A DNA stretch of 34,458 nt from an uncultured Chitinophagales bacterium (GCA_937927195.1 CALBCY010000245.1:1-34458); one strand, 5' to 3'; positions 19,001-26,586 are shown, counted from the first letter of the stretch. A program made the numbers and translations. Notes: generated from the letters alone by a model not told the origin.

Positions 19001-19674
19001 ATCAATTCAATTATACAGTTTGTGACAACAATGGTTTGTCTTCGACTGGTATTGTTTTCCTAACGGTTAATTGTGGTAACAACTCAATTGTTGCCAACAA
19101 TGATTACGGAACAACAGCTGACAATCAAACCTTGTATTTGTCAATTCTAAACAACGATGTTTATCCTGCAGATTGTACGCCTAGTATTGAGGTTTTAACA
19201 CCTTCAGATTCATACAACGGTGCAGTACTAATAGCTGGTGATGGACAATTGATCTATGTTCCTCAATTGGGTGGTCCTGGAACAATCGTATTGCAATACG
19301 AAATATGTTGTGGAGACTATTGTGATCAAGCAACCGTGTATATTGATGTGACAGCACATGGCGAATGCACCATTGATGGATTTAGAATTCCAGATGTGTT
19401 CACTCCAAACAACGATGGTTTAAATGAAAGCTTTGTTTCATCAGAATTGAACGAGTACCTAGATGCAAATCAATTAGACAGTGATCTAAGTATTTTCGAT
19501 ATAAATGGTCAATTGATATTCCAAAGCCATGGTGTCGGAAGTCTTCCTGGATGGACAGGCTTGATTGGTGAAAATGGAATGGAAGCACCACAAGGAACAT
19601 ACATTTATGTAATTCAGGTTTTAAACAACGATCGATTGGAACACATCGAAGGAACAATAGACCTCAGAAGATAA
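13027..19674 (+). CDS. Giant secreted repeat protein with SdrD_B-like array and T9SS CHU_C sorting domain (paralogue 2)
   Basis: The ATG at 13027 gives 2215 residues and a signal peptide (MRKILLYKDQIFTVIALFIL, cleavage probably after NFANA). The frame is open further upstream to 12694, but that region lacks secretion features. The LGSC in the signal could be mistaken for a lipobox. Residues ~53-653 hold six SdrD_B-like repeats in strict A B A B A B order. A Cys-rich region (~658-1075) matches paralogue 1 (e.g. TTCTEALTSIEVC versus TACTEAQTSIELC). Then ~1077-2115 contain eight cadherin-like/Big_9-type domains; the first four are each preceded by a ~90-residue Cys-rich module, and the last is diverged. 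The final ~98 residues (FTPNNDGLNE, ending GTIDLRR) are a CHU_C T9SS sorting domain. Clear tandem duplicate of the upstream gene with different repeat counts. Predicted cell-surface location; function unknown. Confidence 0.92.
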   Translation: MRKILLYKDQIFTVIALFILGSCLPNFANATLSENVSYNKAMSEFKSLANPNDATVSGYVFIDEDGDCIMDEDEFGVEGIEITLLGADGFKIVTTCDAYGHYIFESLSAGLYSVSIGDGPIDAELVSIGIVPVSIEGGEDYTELNFCYVTETEVAEINGQVFEDLNCNGIQDAGENGLANIVVYLYDEFGNIDELVFSDEDGYYIFPNLIAGDYSVEVGVGPDNYEICGTTAHTIVLESGETNVENNFGFAPEANSGTISCYVFVDLNGDCIKDDNEIGLIGIECSLYGPAGLKGTLLTDDNGFCQFGNLDGSVYSVQLGEFSDEYILVSLGVVPITIENGENYDGIYFCLIEAEQTSSISGNVSEDADCDGITDGGIEGVVVYLYDEYGNIVTTLNTDENGDYYFGDLEPGDYSVQVGNGPVDYFNCNGNITDVDLPGGTNIENVDFTFGTNEELGGINGYVQIDPNGNCGYGSAGLEGIEVSLVSPDGSKTIVWTDENGQFTFYNLEPGAYSVDVGVAPDGYSLSGESIIMIVLEEGEYYSGIHFCFYPNLELGSIGDYVWIDLNSDGIQDSGEPGLEGITVFLYDENNNIISVTTTDADGYYIFDNLPAGEYTSVIGYGPIDYILTTNEAYEITLGAGENYEAADFGFVPPIELCPNPIDCDDMTTCTEALTSIEVCLDSCGSDVEEYISAYSYYNCGVQILPNNCLVYTPIQGMEFIGYDYIHIQYIGTDGECYSLTVNVSIGNCDGEPCEASAGDLDPLNNSICTSDLAVAVVTEIPVIPDGFEITYLLVNDENGSIEAFSDSPVFDGLSIGTYFIHTLIYDGFNPADYSNPSDIFELLQQGGGEICGSLLINGAQIIVEECTTPCQADAGGLTCSGQEFCHGDEIYGSTNGYPVIPQAYSLVYLWLNADTGEIIEITNNPQTQIHLPGSYSVHSLVYNTDDLDLNAFDSLNDLLYAFSDGEFCYDLLVNGPAFTVIDCMEDCENDPIYECTGPMEAVIICPEFCAFESGYPYEISDLHSTYECGLQILDDGCVKYTPLPMFEGDETITIVACSGSVCDTVLVHMTVGDCTENNPPIAIDDNTNTNQGTSVSINILNNDSDPDNDPIYICNVPEDAQASNGTVVFTSTGFIYTPDSDFVGTDTFTYTICDGNGGTDQATVTIVVLPNDCDSDMVLCVPPFLENQTPTEICVDFCIAGPVEITSIISMYQCSIDHNNGNLCFDFTPLPAFLGDNIISVTGCNASGDCETAEVLVEVGNCGINNPPLAVDDNATTNNDGFVSIPAIDNDSDPDGDNIYYCNTASDLMVAHGSITLSADGFDYQAENGFYGTDSFTYTICDGNGESSTATVYITVPQDDCDPNQSICVLPFLDSQNSTTVCVDFCLYGVNEISDINSIYNCSISNQNGLCFDFLPLPSFTGNNLITVTGCNNNGECESAEISVYVGQCDEENNPPVAVDDSQNTNDSGFADIYVLNNDSDPDGDQVYICNSFGDASPANGTVTLTAYGFQYQANDGFEGTDSFTYTICDGNGSSDQATVYVTVTAAPCEPNQNICVAPFNTSQTSTEICIDFCGNGMTIEDISSNFTCGIEQHGNTCFDYTPLPLFEGENEIAVTGCNSSGDCETVMIYVNVTNDCGGTNEGPVAVNDDAQTTYNAAVTISVLNNDYDPDGGSISFCNHTGDLSPTSGSAYVSGNNIVYTPTDGFTGYDSFTYTICDSNGAYSSATVTIYVGGDNTNPVAVDDHVSTTEGSPVNIFILFNDYDNDGDFLSICPQNISAANNGTVVYDGTMFIYTPNSGFSGMDSFNYSVCDGNGGSATATVHITVEGGTNYPPIGVNDYVETGVDIAVTIDVLSNDGDFDNDPLTLCGFNNGVNGTVSQNGSQLVYTPNGGFVGNDSFTYSLCDGNGGTDIATVYVTVDGISTNTAPVALNDNKSCECNGVIQIPVLFNDYDPDGDAISICGFDQPSNGTVLQVEDQLFYTPNQDFGGADQFNYTVCDNNGLSSTGIVFLTVNCGNNSIVANNDYGTTADNQTLYLSILNNDVYPADCTPSIEVLTPSDSYNGAVLIAGDGQLIYVPQLGGPGTIVLQYEICCGDYCDQATVYIDVTAHGECTIDGFRIPDVFTPNNDGLNESFVSSELNEYLDANQLDSDLSIFDINGQLIFQSHGVGSLPGWTGLIGENGMEAPQGTYIYVIQVLNNDRLEHIEGTIDLRR
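13183..14991 (+). repeat. Array of six SdrD_B-like repeats (paralogue 2), strict A-B alternation
   Basis: A units (1, 3, 5) show DGDC/NGDC/NGNC loops with a matching Cys in LNFCY, IYFCL and IHFCF. B units (2, 4, 6) have LYDE[FYN] strands. B2 and B4 carry a different Cys pair (DLNCNG with YEICGT; DADCDG with YFNCNG), while B6 has neither Cys (DLNSDG, YILTTN). Confidence 0.85.
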
Positions 19675-19719
19675 ATTTATACTTATACAAGGTTGGAAAA
19701 CAACTTCAATCTGTTAAGG

Positions 19720-19754
19720 CCATTCATGCCCGCAAAGGCATGAATGGTTTTTTT
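19720..19754 (+). terminator. Rho-independent terminator of the second giant gene
   Basis: Perfect 11-bp stem CCATTCATGCC (19720-19730) / GGCATGAATGG (19737-19747), loop CGCAAA, then seven T. It begins 46 bp after the stop codon. Confidence 0.93.
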
Positions 19755-19759
19755 ATGTC

Positions 19760-19795
19760 CCGTTTGTTCCGTTTGTCGCGTTTGTCCCGTTTCAA
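19760..19795. repeat. 9-bp tandem array (CCGTTTGTC type)
   Basis: Four degenerate units: CCGTTTGTT, CCGTTTGTC, GCGTTTGTC, CCGTTTCAA. The array lies between two convergent transcription units, just after a terminator. A related CGTTTGTTCCA array occurs at 27217-27249. Confidence 0.8.
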
Positions 19796-19819
19796 CTCCT
19801 GTTTGGCTGGAATACTTTC

Positions 19820-19850
19820 AAAAAAAGGCGGCAATTCGATTCATTGCGTC
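19820..19850 (-). repeat. Palindromic intergenic repeat, copy 1; possible terminator for the minus-strand gene
   Basis: GGCGGCAATTCGATTCATTG and the following CGTC (19827-19850) match two other copies at 27129 and 27197 (GGTGGCAAC.CGATTTATCG core). Read on the minus strand it forms a short GCAAT/ATTGC stem and then seven T (19826-19820). It could therefore terminate the membrane glycosyltransferase gene that ends at 19894. The stem is weak. Confidence 0.5.
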
Positions 19851-19893
19851 ATTACAGATGCCTATTTTCCATTCAATCTCCCCATTGGTAATT

Positions 19894-21702
19894 CTAATCA
19901 AATCCAATTAACTTCAGCTCATCTATCAGCAATCGTTTTTCTGAATCACCATTCATGAATTCAATCCCCACCTTATTGTAATCCCCTTTGGGTGCTTTTG
20001 CATCAAAAAAGATGGTTCTGGTTTCATGATTTTTTAGAATCCTAAATGGCCTAATGTGCTTGTCCTTTACAAGGACATCATCTTTAAAAAATCGAACATG
20101 AAAGCGAGCCCCTTGCCAAAGATCCCATTCCTTAATTTCAGACCTAAAAACAGCTGAAGCTCGAACCCATTTGTAATGTTTATCAACAGGGCCAATGAAC
20201 AACGGGCTGTGTTGTTGTTTTTGGTTAATGCACAAAGAGACAGAACCTTCTATAGCTGGAAGATCACATTGATTGATTAGGTTATCCTCCTCTTGCTTTT
20301 CAAAGTTGTTCTCAACGATGGTAAATGGATCAACAATTTCACCTTTAAAATTGTCATTTGTATCTAGGAATTTATTCCAATCGCGGTCTTTTTCATAGCG
20401 CCCCAAAGTTTTCCAAAAATAGGTTCTGGTCATTTCACCAGCTTTCAACAATCCTCCTTTGTGCGCCTGATGAGTCAACCATAAATTGTAATAGATAAAC
20501 AAAAGACTCAGGGCTAGTATGAAATACTTCAACCATTTGGTCTTGGTGATTTTACTTAAAAATGCTGCCATTGGAAAAGCAAAAATAGGGTAGGTCTGAA
20601 CCATAGTCCGCTGACCCAAACTGCCTCCATACCACCAAATGTCCCAGGCAAAAGCAATATAAATAAACAAGCCGCCAAAGGCCAGACAAGCCCAGAATAC
20701 TTTGCGGTAGTCTTTAAACAAAGGAACAAATCCAAGCAAAGCGAAATACATAACTGGCGAATAAGTCAACCAACCACTTCGATAAGAAAACAAGCCATCC
20801 AACAAATGTGGCCTGAGCCAACTAAATCCCTGGTCTTCATAAGAGTAAACAATCCAATCACCGGAAACATATTTCCAGTAAATCAATTGCAAGCTACCTA
20901 CGGCCAAACAACAAATGGCAGATATCATCAATTTTGGCAAATGCTTTTTGAAAAACAGCAATCTTTTTTTTATCGATTCAACAGATAAACCTTCTAGTCC
21001 CCATAAAATGGGGATTAAGCAAGCAATGATTTCAGTCGGTCTGGTCAATGCTGCTAATCCAATCAACAAGCCAATTACAATCGCTTTGAAATAACTTGCT
21101 TCTTTGTGAAATTTTATAGAAGTAAGAATCAAAAGGGTGTAAATAGTAAAAAGCGTATTATGAGTCATTGCCCCATTGATAGCAGAATAGTCCAGATAAT
21201 TGCTACCAAAGACGACCAGAATCAAAGTCAAAGCGGTGGTCCCATCAGAAAAATAATGCCGAAGTATTTTACTCAAAACAAACAATCCGAGAAATGCAAT
21301 AAGCAAGGCTCCAAAACTCATCATGAATTGATAAGGCCTGGAAAATCCATCAGCTTCGTACATGGAACTGGCTGAGGCATAGACATGTGCAATAGCAAAG
21401 AAGGGGGCAAACTGAATGGCCTGACCACAAGAATATTTCATCACCCGATTGCCGCTTTGCTCATGGACAAATGCCTGATCAAAATGTGGCGAAGGCTTGT
21501 ATTTTTTTATTATTTCAGGTTGAAATTTTAACTCTTTTAAATCCTTGTATATAAATATCGCAGGCAGGTAAAGATAATAACCTCCAGCATCCCAACTAAT
21601 GGTGGCTTCAGTATGGCTTTGCTTCCATTTCGGATAATAGACGAAACCTGCAAATACCATCAATAGATAACACAATAAAAGAGCTAAGAGACTGCGGCGC
21701 AT
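19894..21702 (-). CDS. Multipass membrane protein, glycosyltransferase family 39/GT-C-like
   Basis: 602 residues. The N-terminal ~430 residues are mostly hydrophobic, with about ten predicted membrane segments, starting with an uncleaved anchor (LLALLLCYLLMVFAGFVYY). The first loop carries WDAGGYYLYLPAIFIYKDL. An acidic residue in this loop is the usual catalytic position in GT-C enzymes that use polyprenyl-linked sugars. The C-terminal ~170 residues (after KTLGRYEKDRDWNK) are soluble and beta-rich, possibly a jelly-roll domain outside the membrane. A GT-C sugar transferase acting on envelope glycans or proteins is plausible from topology, but the substrate cannot be read. The start ATG at 21702 gives a clean membrane anchor. 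It is convergent with the giant gene and divergent from recQ. Confidence 0.7.
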   Translation of the reverse strand: MRRSLLALLLCYLLMVFAGFVYYPKWKQSHTEATISWDAGGYYLYLPAIFIYKDLKELKFQPEIIKKYKPSPHFDQAFVHEQSGNRVMKYSCGQAIQFAPFFAIAHVYASASSMYEADGFSRPYQFMMSFGALLIAFLGLFVLSKILRHYFSDGTTALTLILVVFGSNYLDYSAINGAMTHNTLFTIYTLLILTSIKFHKEASYFKAIVIGLLIGLAALTRPTEIIACLIPILWGLEGLSVESIKKRLLFFKKHLPKLMISAICCLAVGSLQLIYWKYVSGDWIVYSYEDQGFSWLRPHLLDGLFSYRSGWLTYSPVMYFALLGFVPLFKDYRKVFWACLAFGGLFIYIAFAWDIWWYGGSLGQRTMVQTYPIFAFPMAAFLSKITKTKWLKYFILALSLLFIYYNLWLTHQAHKGGLLKAGEMTRTYFWKTLGRYEKDRDWNKFLDTNDNFKGEIVDPFTIVENNFEKQEEDNLINQCDLPAIEGSVSLCINQKQQHSPLFIGPVDKHYKWVRASAVFRSEIKEWDLWQGARFHVRFFKDDVLVKDKHIRPFRILKNHETRTIFFDAKAPKGDYNKVGIEFMNGDSEKRLLIDELKLIGFD

Positions 21703-22059
21703 GAATTAGTTTAGGGTTTATGGCAAAAAATGAATTTTATCAATCTCCATTAGAAGACAAAAAAATCCTGTTTTTTTATTAAAAAACATCTCCAGAAATT
21801 TTGGCTGGACCCAATTTTCTACCGATTATTCGCTTCTAAAATACTTGCAAAATCTGAAAAAAGCATTGTATTAGTAGAAGGAATGTTTCAAATTATAAAA
21901 AAAATAGAGTGATTCTCGGAAAAGGCAAGGCTTTGCAACAAATTACCATTATTTTTGGAGGAATTTATTGTTAGCTTTTTGTTTGTAAAATGGGTTGTGC
22001 CTAAAAATAAAACCCTAATCTCCTCGTATCACAAACAAGTCGACTAAAAAGTACGGATT
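21703..22059. other. Divergent promoter region between the membrane glycosyltransferase-like gene and recQ
   Basis: 357 bp with no gene. A TATTTTTG (21950-21957) matches the Bacteroidota -7 element facing recQ. The nearest TTG (21933-21935) is only 14 bp upstream, shorter than usual, so this is a weak promoter call. No comparable site facing the minus-strand gene was found. Confidence 0.45.
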
Positions 22060-24204
22060 ATGGAAAACACAACGATGATTGATAAAGCCTCGGAAGCACT
22101 CAAGCAATATTTTGGCTATGACAGCTTCAAATCACTCCAAGGTGAAATTATCAACCATATTATGGAAGGAAATGATGCACTTGTCTTAATGCCAACTGGT
22201 GGAGGAAAATCTGTTTGCTTTCAAATTCCTGCCATTGTGATGGACGGAATTTGTATCGTAATCTCTCCACTCATCGCTTTAATGAAAGATCAGGTGGACG
22301 GTTTGAAAGCCAACGGAGTTCGCGCTGGTTTTATCAATAGCTCACAATCTGGAAAAGAACAATCCTATGTAGAAATGCAAGCCATTTCTGGTGAACTCGA
22401 TATCCTTTATGTTTCTCCTGAAAAAATGTTGACTTCCTCTTTTATCCAAACCATGAGTCGACTGGAAATCAATTTATTCGCAATCGATGAAGCCCACTGT
22501 ATTTCAAGCTGGGGACACGATTTTAGACCTGAATATACCAAACTAAGATATCTGAAGGAACAGTTTCCCAATGTTCCATTGGTTGCCTTGACAGCAACTG
22601 CAGACAAACTGACCAGACAAGACATTATTGATCGACTAAATGTCGATAACTGCGAAACCTTTCTTGCTTCCTTTGATCGCCCCAATCTTAGCTTGACAGT
22701 TTTACCAGGCAGAAATAGACTGCAAGTTATTCAAGAATTCATAAAAGAAAGGCCTGGCGAATCAGGAATAATTTACTGTCTAAGCCGAAGATCAACAGAA
22801 GATCTAACTGCGAAATTACAAGCTTCCGGAATAGATGCTGATTTTTATCATGCTGGAATGTCAAGTCTGGAAAGGACGACCACCCAGGAAAGTTTTATCA
22901 AGGACAAAACCCAAATTGTTTGTGCAACCATCGCATTCGGAATGGGGATCGACAAATCCAATATCAGGTGGGTTATCCATTACAATCTACCACAAAATAT
23001 CGAGGGTTATTACCAGGAAATCGGTAGAGCAGGAAGAGACGGCTTACCTTCCGATACCTTACTTTTCTATAGTTATGGTGATGTGAAGATTTTTAGGGAT
23101 ATGTTTAGTGAAAGTCCTTTGAGAGACATTAAACTTCAAAAGCTGGATAGGATTCTTCAGTTCGCAGAATCCTTCAATTGTCGAAGAAACATTCTCCTAA
23201 ATTATTTTGGTGAAAACCCGAAAACCACTTGTGGAAAATGCGATGTTTGTAAAAATCCACCAAATCATTTTGATGGGACTGTCACTTGTCAAAAGGTCCT
23301 TTCATGTGTAGCCAGACTTAGAGAAAGTGAGGCAATGGGAATGGTCGTTGATGTGCTACGTGGCTCAGGTAGAAAGGAGGTCTTTCTCAAAGGGTACCAG
23401 AATGTAAAGACCTACGGAATAGGCCGAGAAATATCCATTTTTGATTGGCAACAATACATCGCCCAAATGACGAATTTAGGTTTGCTAGAAATCGCTTACG
23501 ATCAAAACAGTGCCCTTAGATTAACGGAGGCAAGTAAAGCTGTACTGTTCGAGAATAAAAAAGTAGATCTTGTTCAATTGACTTCAATCAAAAAGAGAAT
23601 TGAAGAGCAAAAGAAAAAATCAAAACCAAAATCAAAAACCCAACAGGTCAAAGACGATCTTTTCGAGAAGTTGCGTCAACTCAGAAAAGAATTGGCCAAC
23701 AAAGAAGGCATTCCACCTTATTTAGTTTTCACAGATGCCACGCTTACTGAAATGGTTGATTTCAAGCCGACTTCATTGATGGCTCTGAGAAAAGTTTCTG
23801 GAGTTGGTGAATACAAACTAGAAAAATACGGAGATGAATTTGCTATGCTAATCCGTAATTTTGTACTCGGTAAAGGGAAGGAAGGAACAGTCATAAAAGG
23901 AGCAACCTATCTAAAGACTTACGAGCTATTCCAAAAAGGCTTAAACCCAGATAAAATAGCCAAAGAACGTGAACTTACCGTTACAACCATATTTTCCCAT
24001 TTTGTAACATTGTTTAACAATGGATATGAAATAGATCTCATGCAATTCATTTCAGAAGAGGAAATGAATCTAATCAAGCAAGCACGAAGTAAGGTGCAAA
24101 ATGAAAGCAGCCTAAAAGATATTTTTGCTCAATTAGGAGAAAAAGTACCCTACCACAAAATTAGAATAGCATCCGTTTTGTTAGATCACGATGCTGGAAA
24201 ATGA
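22060..24204 (+). CDS. recQ: ATP-dependent DNA helicase RecQ
   Basis: 3'-5' superfamily 2 DNA helicase used in recombination and replication-fork repair. 714 residues, normal for Bacteroidota RecQ. Walker A MPTGGGKS with K50; DEAH box at residues 143-146 followed by CISSWGHDFRPEY (aromatic-rich loop); motif III ALTATAD; helicase C motifs including FGMGID and QEIGRAGRDG. The zinc site is complete: C374, C391, C394, C397 (CGKCDVC). The RQC winged helix follows, then HRDC (about residues 527-605, LRKVSGVGEYKLEKYG). The C-terminal ~100 residues resemble the RecQ helix-turn-helix domain (KIAKERELTVTTIFSHF). A lysine-rich linker (EEQKKKSKPKSKTQQ) precedes HRDC. The first ATG is used; ATG at 22075 is a minor alternative. 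Confidence 0.97.
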   Translation: MENTTMIDKASEALKQYFGYDSFKSLQGEIINHIMEGNDALVLMPTGGGKSVCFQIPAIVMDGICIVISPLIALMKDQVDGLKANGVRAGFINSSQSGKEQSYVEMQAISGELDILYVSPEKMLTSSFIQTMSRLEINLFAIDEAHCISSWGHDFRPEYTKLRYLKEQFPNVPLVALTATADKLTRQDIIDRLNVDNCETFLASFDRPNLSLTVLPGRNRLQVIQEFIKERPGESGIIYCLSRRSTEDLTAKLQASGIDADFYHAGMSSLERTTTQESFIKDKTQIVCATIAFGMGIDKSNIRWVIHYNLPQNIEGYYQEIGRAGRDGLPSDTLLFYSYGDVKIFRDMFSESPLRDIKLQKLDRILQFAESFNCRRNILLNYFGENPKTTCGKCDVCKNPPNHFDGTVTCQKVLSCVARLRESEAMGMVVDVLRGSGRKEVFLKGYQNVKTYGIGREISIFDWQQYIAQMTNLGLLEIAYDQNSALRLTEASKAVLFENKKVDLVQLTSIKKRIEEQKKKSKPKSKTQQVKDDLFEKLRQLRKELANKEGIPPYLVFTDATLTEMVDFKPTSLMALRKVSGVGEYKLEKYGDEFAMLIRNFVLGKGKEGTVIKGATYLKTYELFQKGLNPDKIAKERELTVTTIFSHFVTLFNNGYEIDLMQFISEEEMNLIKQARSKVQNESSLKDIFAQLGEKVPYHKIRIASVLLDHDAGK

Positions 24205-24220
24205 AATTGACAAAGGAGAC

Positions 24221-24278
24221 CTATGTGTTCCCTTTTCTATGTGTCCTATGTGTCCTATGTGTTTAAGTCATATGTGTT
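24221..24278. repeat. 9-bp tandem array (CTATGTGTC)
   Basis: CTATGTGTT (24221-24229) is followed after a short gap by CTATGTGTC (24237), CTATGTGTC (24246), CTATGTGTT (24255), and a partial ATATGTGTT (24270-24278). It lies just after recQ in the gap before the next gene and is followed by the near-palindrome CCTGCGGCAGG (24294-24304). Confidence 0.8.
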
Positions 24279-24422
24279 TTGTGCCGAAACGACCCTGCGG
24301 CAGGCGAATCCAGCTGATTCAATGAAACAAAGCACCTGCCACAAATAAATAATTACAAATTTTTGACAATCAAATAAAAACTTCTTTCTACCTTACTTTG
24401 AACTCTGGTTATATTGAAAACG

Positions 24423-26093
24423 ATGCGCTATAAAATTAAAACTCACCTCAAAGAAATTATTAGCCTAATTCTTTGTTTTACAACAATATATGCTCAAGCC
24501 CAAACAGCGTTTTTAGAGCGAACCATCAGTCCTGTCCCAAACTCTAAATTGCTAGAATTCAAAATACTCAACAATCAACAATTTATTGCTTTAAGCGCAG
24601 CAGTTTCAGAAACCAATATTAGTGAGAATTATTTTCATTCTGTTTACAACAGTGGAGGAATTGAAAATGAGTATTCACTAAATAGCGGGAATTATAGACC
24701 AAATCTAAGTAATCATAAAATATTAACTTTTAATGAGAGCCTTTACTTATTATTTGGAACTGGATTTACTTCCTGTACCAGTGATATTGAATTTAGCAGT
24801 ATAACCAAAGTCAACGCAAACTCTACTATTCAAAGTTTAGAATTGTTCGAATATAAAATCATTGACCTTTTAAAAACCAGTGATTCTACCTATTTGACCC
24901 TCCATCAGAACATAGATTTTCCAGAGGAAAAATTCATCAAGAGTTACAACATTGATGGCACATTGATTTCGGAGAAGGCAGTCTTATTGCCAAACATTTC
25001 AATAAAAGAAATCGCACTCCTTGACAATTCTGAATTGCTAATTCACCATGAAAATGGACTAATGATAATCGATTCTAGTCTTAATGTTACAATTAATTCT
25101 TCTGTAATTGTTGATCAGTTATTTTTTAACCCAAGTGGCCAAATAGCAGCCTTAATAAATAATGACTTAATTCTCCTTGATCAGAATTTGAACGAAAGTG
25201 AAAGTTTGCTGAATATTACAAATGAATTAATAAGTATAAAATCAAGCAATGGTGAGTTGGGTATTCTTGAACAGGACGGTGACAGTGTACGACTGAGCAT
25301 CTTGTCCGATTCGTGGGAGCTTTCCCAGGTTTACAAATTTGAAGAAAATATAATAGATTTTGAATTGAACGATGAAAATGTCTTCGTCGCTGGAAATAAA
25401 CTTTTTATTTCCTTTGTAAAACAATACAAAAGAGTTGATGAAACAGAATATTTTTTCACTGATCTTGCAGTTTCTGATATGCAGGTTCAATTGAACAGCG
25501 GCTTGATTCAGGAAGATATTCAACAAATCAATTTCTCTAATATTTTTGTAGAAGTAGAGAATTTTGGAGATGAACAAATTTTCACCTTTAATCTGGTTTT
25601 TCGATTTTCAGATGAAAGTGATTGTGGCAATTTTGTTACCTACGAATATTCATTCAATGAATTTGTTCTGAACCCTGGAGAAAGTGAATTTGTCTTTATT
25701 GAAGATTTGAATGTTTATTACATTGGTGATAACATTACAGATCAACTTAGCATTGATGTTTGGGTTACTGAACCCAATTTTTACTATGATAAAAATTCAA
25801 GCAATGACCATTTGGGAATAGATTTAATACTCGATGCTTACCCCGTTCTTGGTCTTCCTAATCAAGAGTTAAACGAAGCAATTGATTTTCAGCTTTATCC
25901 CAACCCATCATCGAACTTTATTGTTTTGAACAAACAATTTGAGGGCAAAGTTGTTGCTATATACAATATCCAAGGAAGGAAAGTCATTTCAAAAAGCTAC
26001 GATGGATCAAATATGAGTATCCAGCATTTAGATAATGGAGTTTATTTTATCCAAACTGAAAATGGCTTTAGGCAAAAGTTCGTTAAGAATTGA
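24423..26093 (+). CDS. Secreted protein with T9SS type A sorting domain
   Basis: 556 residues from the ATG at 24423 (a TTG three codons upstream is in frame but less likely). Signal peptide MRYKIKTHLKEIISLILCFT, probably cleaved after YAQA. Residues ~25-330 are rich in short beta strands with repeated 'ILD...LN' patterns, which could be a degenerate beta-propeller. A CARDB-like beta-sandwich follows (about residues 340-475, FSNIFVEVENFGDEQIFTFN). The last ~75 residues (DFQLYPNPSSNFIVL ... NGVYFIQTENG) are a typical type A T9SS C-terminal signal (Por secretion system, TIGR04183-like). Predicted extracellular or surface-anchored; role unknown. No enzyme motif seen. Confidence 0.88.
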   Translation: MRYKIKTHLKEIISLILCFTTIYAQAQTAFLERTISPVPNSKLLEFKILNNQQFIALSAAVSETNISENYFHSVYNSGGIENEYSLNSGNYRPNLSNHKILTFNESLYLLFGTGFTSCTSDIEFSSITKVNANSTIQSLELFEYKIIDLLKTSDSTYLTLHQNIDFPEEKFIKSYNIDGTLISEKAVLLPNISIKEIALLDNSELLIHHENGLMIIDSSLNVTINSSVIVDQLFFNPSGQIAALINNDLILLDQNLNESESLLNITNELISIKSSNGELGILEQDGDSVRLSILSDSWELSQVYKFEENIIDFELNDENVFVAGNKLFISFVKQYKRVDETEYFFTDLAVSDMQVQLNSGLIQEDIQQINFSNIFVEVENFGDEQIFTFNLVFRFSDESDCGNFVTYEYSFNEFVLNPGESEFVFIEDLNVYYIGDNITDQLSIDVWVTEPNFYYDKNSSNDHLGIDLILDAYPVLGLPNQELNEAIDFQLYPNPSSNFIVLNKQFEGKVVAIYNIQGRKVISKSYDGSNMSIQHLDNGVYFIQTENGFRQKFVKN

Positions 26094-26148
26094 AATGGAA
26101 AAATCGTCAGTTCTCCTTTCACCAATAAATTTCTAAAACCAAAAAAAC

Positions 26149-26433
26149 ATGTCTTCTAAAATGCAAGCTAGTCTTGAAATCAGTTTATACCCTTTAACTG
26201 AAAAGTATGAAGAAAAGGTGATTGACTTTATTCTTAAAATGAAATCCTATCCAGAGCTTGAAATAGAAACCAATGGAATCAGTACACAGGTTTTTGGTAA
26301 TTATGATGATTTGATGAAAATGCTCACCTCTGAAATGAAAGATTGGCTAGAAAAAAACAATGGCATTTTTGTTCTTAAAATTGCAGGTGGCTCTTTAAAG
26401 CAAGAAAACTTGCCCAAAAGTTTGATCGGCTAA
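26149..26433 (+). CDS. Small YkoF/MTH1187-like (thiamine-binding fold) protein
   Basis: 94 residues with the pattern ASLEISLYPLTEKYEEKVIDF, TNGISTQVFG and a following helix. This is the ferredoxin-like fold of the YkoF/UPF0045 group, some of which bind thiamine or its pyrimidine part. No transporter partner is adjacent, so the ligand is uncertain. It starts 55 bp after the preceding gene on the same strand, with an A-rich leader (CCAAAAAAACATG), so co-transcription is possible. Cytoplasmic; no signal peptide. Confidence 0.7.
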   Translation: MSSKMQASLEISLYPLTEKYEEKVIDFILKMKSYPELEIETNGISTQVFGNYDDLMKMLTSEMKDWLEKNNGIFVLKIAGGSLKQENLPKSLIG

Positions 26434-26559
26434 ATAAGATCAAGAGCATGCTTCAAAGCTTTTATTGCAACTTTTCCAAATGCTAAATAATGTTATTTAT
26501 TCAGCTTTCTTTCTTTTGATGGAACAATTTCATGCCTAATTCGAATTAATGTTCATGAA

Positions 26560-26586
26560 GGAGTTGCATAATGCTTATGAAACTCC
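26560..26586 (+). promoter_or_regulatory. Hairpin upstream of the YkvA-family gene
   Basis: GGAGTTGCATAA (26560-26571) and TTATGAAACTCC (26575-26586) form a 12-bp stem with one mismatch and a 3-nt loop. No T run follows, so it is not a standard terminator. It lies 72 bp before the ATG at 26659. Function unknown: operator, leader structure or weak terminator of the preceding gene. Confidence 0.5.

Noticed and set aside
19740..19958. 72-codon forward frame after the second giant gene
   Set aside because: Begins within the terminator, crosses the 9-bp array and overlaps the end of the convergent gene.
24221..24278. CRISPR array
   Set aside because: Units are 9 bp with no spacers and no cas genes nearby; it is a simple tandem repeat.
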